Positions 25,125-31,585 of a DNA stretch of 31,585 nucleotides are shown in pieces. This DNA comes from JBDTVS01 sp040007095 (lineage in GTDB: Bacteria; Acidobacteriota; Vicinamibacteria; Vicinamibacterales; CAVVIG01). Position numbers and translations under genes: made by a program. The stretch lies in NCBI GenBank assembly GCA_040007095.1, contig JBDTVS010000089.1, positions 1 through 31,585 of the forward strand. Direction: 5' to 3'. Below the pieces are notes generated by a model. It made no database searches, had not been told where the DNA came from, and saw only the letters and a list, made by a program, of their open reading frames with translations. Position 1 is the stretch's first letter; the number at the start of each line of letters is the position of its first letter.

Positions 25125-26654
25125 ATGGACACGACGAAGCGATGGGGTGTTGCCCTCCGGGTCGGCCTGCTGCTTGCCGTCGTCGATCTGGGTGCCGCCG
25201 GCGGCAGCGACGTCCGACTCGCAGATGCTGTCATGCGAGCGGATGGGCAGGCTGTTCGTGCACTGCTGCAGCAGAAAATCGATGTCAACGCCGCTCAGCC
25301 CGACGGCGCCACCGCGCTGCATTGGGCCGTGCGTCACGACGACCTCGAAACGGCGGAGCGGCTGATTCGCGCAGGCGCACGGGTCGCGACCGCGACGCGG
25401 TACGGGGTCACACCGCTCTACCTGGCCAGCGTCAGCGGCAATGCCGCCATGGTCGATGCGCTGCTGCGCGCCAGCGCGGATCCGAACACCGCGAATCCGG
25501 GCGGCGAGACCGCGCTCATGACCGCCGCTCGGTCGGGCGCGATCAACGTCGTCAAGCTGCTCATCGATCGTGGCGCGGCGGTAAACGCGACGGAGAATGT
25601 TCGAGGTCAGACGGCGTTGATGTGGGCGGTCCTCGAAAAGCACCCCGACATGGTCCAGTTACTGATCGCCAGGGGCGCGGACGTCAACGCGCAGACCAAG
25701 GTCAGCGTCCCCGATGGGACGACCGGCGAGCCGCAGGCGACGTCGGGTGACATCGGCGCTCACGGTCCGGGGATTTACCGGTCGCGCGCGGTGCCGAGCC
25801 CGTCGGGCGCGATGACGGCATTGCTGTTCGCGGCGCGTGAGGGGAATCTCGAGATGGCCCGGATCCTGGTCGGCGCCAGGGCCGATGTGGAGCGCGCCTC
25901 GGCCAACGGCACGCGACCATTGGTGGTGGCGATTACCAACAATCACATCGAACTGGCGGCGTTCCTGCTCGAGTCGGGCGCCGACGTCAACGCTGGCGAC
26001 CCCTTCTACAAACGCACGCCGCTGTATGCCGCCGTCGAGATGCGAAATGCGGACTACACACGCGACACGCCGCCCCCCGCGCCGGATGCGAAGGACCCGA
26101 TGGACCTGATCAAGGCGCTGATCGCGCGCGGGGCCAACCCGAACGCGCGGGCGAACACGACGCCGTTCCGCGGGTTCTATCAAGTCAGCGCGAACTGGGC
26201 CAACTTCGACGGCCAGACGCCGTTTCTTCGGGCCGCACTATCGGGCGACATCACGCTGATGCGTCTGCTTCTCGAGCACGGCGCGGACCCGAATCTCGGC
26301 ACCAGCGACGGGGCGACGCCTCTCATGGCGGCGGCAGGCATCAACTGGGTGGTGTCGCAAACCTACAGCCGGTCCGACGCCGAGTACCTGGAAGCCGCCA
26401 GACTCTGCCTGGAGCGGGGCGCCGACGTGAATGCGGCGAACTCGCAGGGGTTCACGGCGATGCACGGCGCGGCGAACCGGGGATTCGACGCGATGATCAG
26501 GTTGTTGGCCGATCGTGGCGCGAGGCTCGATGTCAAAGACACACAAGGCCGCACGCCGATGACTTTTGCGGAGGGTGTCTTTCTCGCGGTTCAGCCGCCG
26601 GTGAGAAAGCCGAGCACGATTGCGCTCCTCCAGCAACTGATGGGGAAGCCATGA
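25125..26654 (+). CDS. Exported ankyrin-repeat protein
   Basis: 509 residues. The ATG at 25125 has GAAGGA about nine bases upstream. A signal-like segment (VALRVGLLLAVVDLGAAGG) precedes roughly ten ankyrin repeats filling the rest of the protein. Clear units include TALHWAVRHDDLETAERLI, TPLYLASVSGNAAMVDALL and TALMTAARSGAINVVKLLI, each ending in xGADVNA-like loops. Two longer insertions, near residues 195-225 (Gly/Pro-rich) and 315-355, interrupt the stack. Ankyrin stacks bind proteins, so a scaffolding role in the periplasm or on the surface is likely. The stop overlaps the next start (ATGA), tying it to the DUF1592 cytochrome protein. Confidence 0.92.
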   Translation: MDTTKRWGVALRVGLLLAVVDLGAAGGSDVRLADAVMRADGQAVRALLQQKIDVNAAQPDGATALHWAVRHDDLETAERLIRAGARVATATRYGVTPLYLASVSGNAAMVDALLRASADPNTANPGGETALMTAARSGAINVVKLLIDRGAAVNATENVRGQTALMWAVLEKHPDMVQLLIARGADVNAQTKVSVPDGTTGEPQATSGDIGAHGPGIYRSRAVPSPSGAMTALLFAAREGNLEMARILVGARADVERASANGTRPLVVAITNNHIELAAFLLESGADVNAGDPFYKRTPLYAAVEMRNADYTRDTPPPAPDAKDPMDLIKALIARGANPNARANTTPFRGFYQVSANWANFDGQTPFLRAALSGDITLMRLLLEHGADPNLGTSDGATPLMAAAGINWVVSQTYSRSDAEYLEAARLCLERGADVNAANSQGFTAMHGAANRGFDAMIRLLADRGARLDVKDTQGRTPMTFAEGVFLAVQPPVRKPSTIALLQQLMGKP

Positions 26655-29152
26655 CGGGATCCGGCCGTCGTTGCGTCTCCAAGGCCCGCCGCCGATCAGG
26701 TTCGATAACGTGGGCGGTTCGTGTCCTCGTCTTCCTGACCGCCCTCGTCCTGACTCCGGGTCGTCCGATCAGCGGTCAGCAACAGGGACCGGGTGCCTCG
26801 CCGGAGGCGTCTCAGCGGGCGCTGATCAATCGGTACTGCGTGACGTGCCATAGCGACGCGCTCAAGACCGGTGGCCTGACGCTCGCCAAGGTCGACGTCG
26901 ATCACCCGGCCGTCGATGCGGAAGTCTGGGAAAAAGTGTTTCGCAAGCTGCGGGCCGGCCTGATGCCGCCCGCTGGTGCGCCCCGACCGGATCGCGCCAC
27001 GCTCGATACGCTTCGGCGAACGCTCGAAGCTGCCGTCGATCGCGCCGCGCTCGACCAGCCGCATCCAGGCGCGACTCCCTTGCACCGCTTGAATCGCAAC
27101 GAATACGCCAATGCCGTTCGCGACCTGCTCGCGATTGACGTCGATACCGCCACGCTGATGCCGCCGGACGACTCGGCCGAGGGCTTCGACAACATCGCCG
27201 ACGTCCTGGGCACGTCGCCGGCGCTGATCGAACGCTACGTCGGCGCGGCCGGGAAGATCAGCCGGTTGGCCGTCGGTAACACGGACCTCGGCGCCCTCTC
27301 GACGACGTACAAGGTGCGAGGCGATCTCTCGCAGGATCGCCACGTCGACGGTCTGCCGCTCGGCACGCGCGGCGGAATCGTGATTCGACACAACTTTCCG
27401 GTCGACGGCGAGTACCTGTTCAAGTTTGCGCTGCTCAAGGTCAACTTCGGGCCGCAGTACGGAGGGGCCGCGAAGGACGAGCAGCTCGAGATGAGCGTCA
27501 ACGGCGAGCGGGTGCTGCTTCGCGACCTGCGATCCGTGCCGTATTACTACATCAGGGGCGGGGCGACCTCCGGCGGTCCGGCGGCGCCGCTCGAGGTCCG
27601 CCTGCCGATCAAAGCGGGACCGCAGACCATCATGGTCACGTTCCTCAAGAAGACGTCGGCGTACGTAGACGACCTCGTGCAGCGGTTCGACGCCACCACC
27701 GCCGATCTGCAGACCGGCGTGCAGTTCGGGTACACGACGGTGCCGCATCTGTCGGGCGTGGAAATTCTCGGCCCCTATGCGGTCGACGGCCCCGGCGACA
27801 CCCCGAGCCGCGCCCGGATCTTCGTCTGCCGGCCGCCTGCCCGTGTCAACGGCACCGAGGCTGCCGCCGAACGAGAAGAATCCGCCTGCGCGAAGACCAT
27901 CGTGTCGACGTTGGCGCGCCGCGCCTATCGTCGTCCCGTGTCAGCACAGGACGTCGAGCCGCTCATGACGTTCTATCGCACCGGACGCGAGGGCGGCGAC
28001 TTCGAGCGGGGCATCGAAATGGCGCTCCGCCGGATTCTGTCGGATCCGAACTTCATGTTTCGGTTCGAACGCGATCCGGACAACCTGCCGGCGGGCGCCG
28101 CCTACCGCCTGTCGGACGTCGAGCTGGCGTCGCGCCTGTCGTTTTTCCTCTGGAGCAGCATTCCCGACGAGGAACTGCTGCAGGCCGCGGAGCAGGGCAG
28201 GCTCAAGGAGCCGGGCGCGCTCGAGCAGCAGGTCCGGCGGATGTTGAACGACCCGCGGTCGCGTGCCCTCATCGCCAACTTTGCCGGACAGTGGCTGTTC
28301 CTGCGCGAGCTGCGGAACAGGAATCCCGATCTTCTCGTGTATCCCGACTTCGACGACAATCTGCGCCAGGCGTTTCAGCGCGAGACCGAACTGCTGTTCG
28401 ACAGCGTCGTGCGCGAGGATCGCAGCGTGTTCGATCTGCTGAATGCCGACTACACGTTTGTCAACGAACGTCTGGCCAGGCACTACGGGATTCCCCACGT
28501 GTATGGGCCCGATTTCCGCCGCCTCCCTGTCGGCAGCGAAGCCCGCAGAGGATTGCTGGGCCACGGCAGTCTCTTGACCGTGACGTCGGCGCCGAACCGG
28601 ACGTCTCCGGTGACGCGCGGCGCCTGGATCCTCGAGAACCTGCTCGGCAGCCCGCCGCCGCTGCCGCCGCCGAATGTGCCGGCCTTTCCCGAGGCCAAGA
28701 CCGGCCAGGGCGTCGCTGAAGAGGCCGCGTCGGTTCGCGACAAGATGATCCAGCATCGCAAGAATCAGCCTTGCGCCGGCTGCCACCAGATCATGGATCC
28801 TGTGGGCCTGGCCCTCGAGAACTTCGACGGCGTGGGCCGCTGGCGCGCGGCGGAGTCGGGCATCAAGATTGATGCATCGGGGCGTTTGGTCGACGGCACG
28901 CCGATCGACGGTGCGGAGAGCCTGCGCAAGGCGATCTCGAACTACCCGGATGCGTTCGTCCAGACGCTCGCCGAAAAACTGCTCATGTACGGCGTCGGAC
29001 GGACCGCGCACTCCGACGACATGCCGGCGGTCAGGGCGATTGCTCGGGAAGCCGCGCGCAACGATTTTCGATTCTCGTCGCTCGTGATGGCCATCGTGAA
29101 GAGCGATGCATTTCAGATGAGAAGCACGATGGAACTTAAGACGAAAAGGTGA
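26651..29152 (+). CDS. DUF1587/1595/1592/1588/1585 protein with two haem c sites
   Basis: 833 residues, exported (core VRVLVFLTALVLTPGRPI). Domain order as I read it: cytochrome-like PSCyt1 with CVTCH (Cys63, Cys66, His67) and LRAGLMPPAGAPRPD; DUF1587 (HRLNRNEYANAVRDLL); a central beta domain; DUF1595 (LARRAYRRPVSAQDVEPLM); DUF1592 (LSDVELASRLSFFLWSSIPD); DUF1588 (LGHGSLLTVTSAPNRTSPVT); DUF1585 near the end. A second haem motif CAGCH is at about residues 708-712. The family is common in Planctomycetota, Verrucomicrobiota and Acidobacteriota and is paired with DUF1552. Its reaction is unknown; two haem sites suggest a redox role. The start overlaps the ankyrin stop by four bases. Confidence 0.95.
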   Translation: MTGSGRRCVSKARRRSGSITWAVRVLVFLTALVLTPGRPISGQQQGPGASPEASQRALINRYCVTCHSDALKTGGLTLAKVDVDHPAVDAEVWEKVFRKLRAGLMPPAGAPRPDRATLDTLRRTLEAAVDRAALDQPHPGATPLHRLNRNEYANAVRDLLAIDVDTATLMPPDDSAEGFDNIADVLGTSPALIERYVGAAGKISRLAVGNTDLGALSTTYKVRGDLSQDRHVDGLPLGTRGGIVIRHNFPVDGEYLFKFALLKVNFGPQYGGAAKDEQLEMSVNGERVLLRDLRSVPYYYIRGGATSGGPAAPLEVRLPIKAGPQTIMVTFLKKTSAYVDDLVQRFDATTADLQTGVQFGYTTVPHLSGVEILGPYAVDGPGDTPSRARIFVCRPPARVNGTEAAAEREESACAKTIVSTLARRAYRRPVSAQDVEPLMTFYRTGREGGDFERGIEMALRRILSDPNFMFRFERDPDNLPAGAAYRLSDVELASRLSFFLWSSIPDEELLQAAEQGRLKEPGALEQQVRRMLNDPRSRALIANFAGQWLFLRELRNRNPDLLVYPDFDDNLRQAFQRETELLFDSVVREDRSVFDLLNADYTFVNERLARHYGIPHVYGPDFRRLPVGSEARRGLLGHGSLLTVTSAPNRTSPVTRGAWILENLLGSPPPLPPPNVPAFPEAKTGQGVAEEAASVRDKMIQHRKNQPCAGCHQIMDPVGLALENFDGVGRWRAAESGIKIDASGRLVDGTPIDGAESLRKAISNYPDAFVQTLAEKLLMYGVGRTAHSDDMPAVRAIAREAARNDFRFSSLVMAIVKSDAFQMRSTMELKTKR

Positions 29153-29178
29153 AAGAACACGTTGCAGAATTGAAATTC

Positions 29179-29260
29179 GGAACCACAAAGAACACAAAGA
29201 ACACAAAGAACACAAAGAGTCGCTGGGTCTTCTTGGTGATCTTTGTGCCCTTCGTGGTTC
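29179..29260. repeat. AACACAAAG tandem repeat with inverted partner
   Basis: GGAACCACAAAG (29179-29190) is followed by three exact 9-bp AACACAAAG units (29191-29217). After a 23-base gap, an inverted copy CTTTGTGCCCTTCGTGGTTC lies at 29241-29260, matching the left side at 17 of 20 positions. It fills most of the DUF1592-DUF1552 gap and belongs to the same family as 8783-8812 and 23874-23902. Confidence 0.75.
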
Positions 29261-29309
29261 ATTATCCGATTTCGCAAACGTGCTCGAAGTTCTAAGTTCG
29301 AGAGGATTC

Positions 29310-30635
29310 ATGTTCATCACCAAGAAGCATCTGTCGCGGCGAACGTTCCTGCGCGGGGCGGGCGTCACCCTGGCGTTGCCGCTGCTCGATTCGATGGTGG
29401 GGGCGCAGACGCTGTTGAAGAACACCGCCGCCAGCGGCAAGACGCGAGTGGGCTGCATTTATGTGCCCCACGGGGCGACGATGTCGAAGTGGACCCCGGC
29501 GGCCGAAGGGCGGGACTTCCAGTTCACCGAGACGCTCGCTCCCCTGGAGAAGTATCGCGACCGCACCACGGTGGTGAGCAATCTGGTGCACGCCAGCGCC
29601 ACCGGCGCCGATGCCGGAGCCGAGCACGCGCGATCTGCGGCGATTTTCCTGAGCGGCGGGCGTCCCCAGAAGAATGCCGTGCGGGTCGGTGTCACGTTCG
29701 ACCAGGTTGCCGCCCAGCACATTGGCCAGGACACACCGCTGCCGTCAATCGAGCTCGGCATCGAGGACGTCAGTCTGAGCTGCGGCGCGGGATACGGCTG
29801 CGCCTACTTCAACACGCTGTCCTGGCGGACGCCGACGGTGCCGCTTCCGGTCGAGAACAGCCCGCAAGCGGTCTTCGAAAAGCTCTTTGGCGATGGCGGG
29901 ACCACGGCTCAGCGCCTCGCGCGGAAGCGGGAAGACCGCAGCATTCTCGATTCAGTGCTCGACCAGACGCTGACGCTTCGACGAGGCCTGCCGGCATCCG
30001 ATCGCGCCCGCATGGACGGCTACCTCGACGACATCCGGGAGATCGAGCGTCGGATCCAGACGGTGCTCGATCGGAACGCGCAGTCCGCCGATCCGCTCGC
30101 CGTCCCCGACGCGCCGGTGGGCACGCCGGAGGCGTTCGAAGAGCACCTCAAGCTGATGTTCGATCTGCTGACGTTGGCTTATCAGAGCGAGACGACCCGC
30201 GTGTCCACCCTGATGTTCGCCAAGGATCTCAGCCCGGCGAGCTACCCTGCGAGCGGCAATCGCGGCGGATTCCACGGTTCCTCTCATCACGCCAACGTGA
30301 AGGAGCGGATGGACTCCTTCGCGCTGATCAACAAGTACCACGTCCAGATGCTGGCCTATTTCATCGGCAAGCTGGCCGTCACGCCGGATGGCGACGGCAC
30401 GTTGCTCGACCACTCGATGATTCTCTACGGCAGCAGCATGAGCAACGGCAACCAGCACGATCACGGGCCGTTGCCACTCGTGCTGGTGGGCGGCGCGGCG
30501 GGTCGGCTGCAGGGGAACCGCCATGTCGTGGCCCCGGCGCAGACACCGATGTCGAATTTGCTGCTCAGCATGCTGGACAAGGTCGGCGTGCATCAGGAAA
30601 GCTTCGGCGACAGCACCGGGAAGCTCGAGATCTGA
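29310..30635 (+). CDS. DUF1552 protein, Tat-exported partner of the DUF1592 protein
   Basis: 441 residues from the ATG at 29310, with AGAGG five bases upstream. The N-terminus is a twin-arginine signal (SRRTFLRGAGVTLALPLLDS), so it is probably exported folded, perhaps with a cofactor. Family blocks are GCIYVPHGATMSKWTP, YRDRTTVVSNLVHA, SIELGIEDVSLSCGAGYGCAY and HDHGPLPLVLVGGAAGRLQG. DUF1552 is structurally related to DUF1501/sulfatase-like proteins, but no substrate is known. It follows the DUF1592 gene after 157 bases filled mainly by repeats. The pairing is conserved in many soil and aquatic bacteria. Confidence 0.95.
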   Translation: MFITKKHLSRRTFLRGAGVTLALPLLDSMVGAQTLLKNTAASGKTRVGCIYVPHGATMSKWTPAAEGRDFQFTETLAPLEKYRDRTTVVSNLVHASATGADAGAEHARSAAIFLSGGRPQKNAVRVGVTFDQVAAQHIGQDTPLPSIELGIEDVSLSCGAGYGCAYFNTLSWRTPTVPLPVENSPQAVFEKLFGDGGTTAQRLARKREDRSILDSVLDQTLTLRRGLPASDRARMDGYLDDIREIERRIQTVLDRNAQSADPLAVPDAPVGTPEAFEEHLKLMFDLLTLAYQSETTRVSTLMFAKDLSPASYPASGNRGGFHGSSHHANVKERMDSFALINKYHVQMLAYFIGKLAVTPDGDGTLLDHSMILYGSSMSNGNQHDHGPLPLVLVGGAAGRLQGNRHVVAPAQTPMSNLLLSMLDKVGVHQESFGDSTGKLEI

Positions 30636-30695
30636 ACGCGCGAGGGGTTCACGACGTATTAGCGCAGAGCACGCCGAAATTGCGGAGACTTCACG

Positions 30696-31001
30696 ATGAC
30701 CAAGCGCATCACGTTGCTGTCATGTCTGATGACCCTGATGATGGTTCCCGGCCTGGCCAGCGCCGGACCGGCCGGACAGCGGCCGAGGCGGCCCGACGTC
30801 CATCGTGAATGGAGCATCGCCGCTCGCGTTCGGCATCGCGCCCTCTCGGATGTGAGGCGTGTCCGAACGCTGGAGAGGTCGGGGCGGCGGTGGCTGTGGA
30901 GCGGGCAAGCAGCGATCCGCGACGGCATTCGCCGCGAATATCGCCAGGCACTCCGCGGCGCGCGGCGGGCGTCGCGCGCAGTGCTCCGACGGCTCAGTTG
31001 A
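30696..31001 (+). CDS. Small Arg-rich exported protein of unknown function
   Basis: 101 residues. The ATG has GGAG eight bases upstream. It has a convincing signal peptide (ITLLSCLMTLMMVPGLASA, cleavage near residue 23). The remaining roughly 78 residues hold about 23 arginines, few acids and two Trp in RRWLWSG. It could be a nucleic-acid- or membrane-binding cationic secreted peptide. High GC can also make Arg-rich frames by chance, so the signal peptide plus ribosome site are the real support. An open frame on the opposite strand covers the same stretch but lacks such signals. Confidence 0.5.
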   Translation: MTKRITLLSCLMTLMMVPGLASAGPAGQRPRRPDVHREWSIAARVRHRALSDVRRVRTLERSGRRWLWSGQAAIRDGIRREYRQALRGARRASRAVLRRLS

Positions 31002-31006
31002 CTGCT

Positions 31007-31045
31007 AATTGCGAAACGGAATACTAGAGCAGATTTCGCACAATT
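31007..31045. promoter_or_regulatory. Inverted repeat before the cytosine deaminase gene
   Basis: AATTGCGAAA (31007-31016) pairs with TTTCGCACAATT (31034-31045), a 10-bp stem with a two-base bulge. It ends 13 bases before the deaminase ATG. It is much more A/T-rich than its surroundings and could be an operator or the 3' hairpin of the small gene upstream. No T-tract follows. Confidence 0.35.
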
Positions 31046-31058
31046 GGAAAGCGCTCTA

Positions 31059-31535
31059 ATGGCGCCTCACTACGGCGGCCCAGAATCGGATTCGCGCATG
31101 CACGAGTTTCTCGCGGCAGCCGTCGCTGAAGCCGAACAGGGCCGCGCCGAGGGCGGCATTCCGATTGGCGCCGTGCTCGTTCACGATGGCCGCATCATCG
31201 GGCGGGGCCATAACCGGCGAGTGCAGCAAGGCAGCGCCGTGCTGCATGGAGAAATGGACGCGCTCGAGCGGGCCGGCCGGCGACCGGCGTCGACCTACCG
31301 GGACAGCGTGATCTACACCACGCTCTCGCCCTGCGCGATGTGCAGCGGCGCCATCCTCCTCTACGGCATCCGCCATGTCGTCGTCGGGGAGAACCGCACC
31401 TTTCTGGGAGAAGAAGCGCTGCTGCGGGCGCGCGGCGTTCAGGTCGACGTCGTGCAGGACGAGCGCTGCATCCGGATGATGGAACAGTTCATCCGCGAAT
31501 ACCCGGCGCTGTGGAATGAGGACATCGGCGTCTAG
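31059..31535 (+). CDS. Cytosine deaminase of the yeast Fcy1 type (zinc CDA fold)
   Basis: 158 residues, cytosolic. It belongs to the cytidine-deaminase superfamily, with zinc ligands in LHGEMDALE (His, plus the proton-shuttling Glu) and LSPCAMCSGAILLYGI (two Cys). Beyond the generic motif it follows yeast cytosine deaminase closely as I recall it: GGIPIGAVLVHDG, GRGHN, QGSAVLHGE, YTTLSPC, VVGEN and the C-terminal WNEDIG. In Fcy1 that last segment holds the Trp and Asp contacting cytosine. The expected reaction is cytosine to uracil plus ammonia. A TadA-type or guanine deaminase is less likely because of the C-terminus. I chose the ATG at 31059 (GGAAAG upstream); the ATG at 31098 is also possible. 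Confidence 0.85.
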   Translation: MAPHYGGPESDSRMHEFLAAAVAEAEQGRAEGGIPIGAVLVHDGRIIGRGHNRRVQQGSAVLHGEMDALERAGRRPASTYRDSVIYTTLSPCAMCSGAILLYGIRHVVVGENRTFLGEEALLRARGVQVDVVQDERCIRMMEQFIREYPALWNEDIGV

Positions 31536-31585
31536 TGTCCTGCGTTCGACGATTTAGTACACGGCTTCCGGCGCGCGGCGCCCGC

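Noticed and set aside
24989..25288. 99-codon minus-strand frame ending just before the orphan terminator
   Set aside because: Most of it is antisense to the ankyrin gene start and it has no ribosome site; the adjacency to the hairpin is suggestive but not enough to call a gene.
29181..29217. Possible CRISPR array from regularly spaced AACACAAAG
   Set aside because: The units are 9 bp and directly adjacent, with no spacers; this is a simple tandem repeat.
27941..29458. 505-codon minus-strand frame opposite the DUF1592 gene
   Set aside because: Antisense shadow; the repeats and the DUF1592/DUF1585 motifs on the plus strand explain the region.

Overview
The window is GC-rich, gene-dense bacterial DNA. 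Its gene content points to an Acidobacteriota genome, probably near the Vicinamibacteria. The signs are an Oar-like receptor with an N-terminal carboxypeptidase-regulatory domain, two periplasmic PQQ dehydrogenases, a VCBS/ASPIC protein, a cytochrome-type DUF1592/DUF1552 pair and several dispersed intergenic repeats. This assignment is inference from protein families; there is no rRNA here to confirm it.

Positions 1-9496, all on the minus strand, form a urea island. The urease genes run ureA-ureB-ureC-ureE-ureF-ureG-ureD. After a 410-bp regulatory gap come an outer-membrane porin, urtA and urtB, the last cut by the window edge. Together they would bring urea across the outer membrane (porin), capture it (UrtA), import it (UrtB and partners outside the window) and hydrolyse it to ammonia with a nickel-loaded urease. 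A good sigma-54 type -24/-12 element precedes the porin, which fits nitrogen control.

Positions 9570-13473 hold two divergent exported proteins: one unrecognised (minus) and one PPIC-TPR-VCBS-ASPIC fusion (plus). Positions 13613-21635 (minus) hold a 1003-residue TonB-receptor-like protein, a 70-codon relic of a second such receptor with a strong terminator, and two paralogous PQQ dehydrogenases, the second preceded by an overlapping c-type cytochrome gene. Positions 21839-22033 are non-coding and contain a palindrome followed by a 166-bp element with 26-bp terminal inverted repeats.

Positions 22038-23821 (minus) are an ECF42-type sigma factor with its DGPF/YCII partner and a candidate self-recognised promoter. 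A FkbM-like methyltransferase (23969-24757, minus) follows. Positions 25125-30635 (plus) hold an exported ankyrin protein, a DUF1592-type cytochrome protein whose start overlaps the ankyrin stop, and a Tat-exported DUF1552 protein. The window ends with a small Arg-rich secreted ORF and a cytosine deaminase resembling the yeast enzyme.

Recurrent features are four-base stop/start overlaps (GTGA or ATGA) at five gene junctions and two families of short dispersed repeats: ATCACCCC-like and CCACGAAGGCAC-like. No tRNA, rRNA, CRISPR array or transposase gene was seen.
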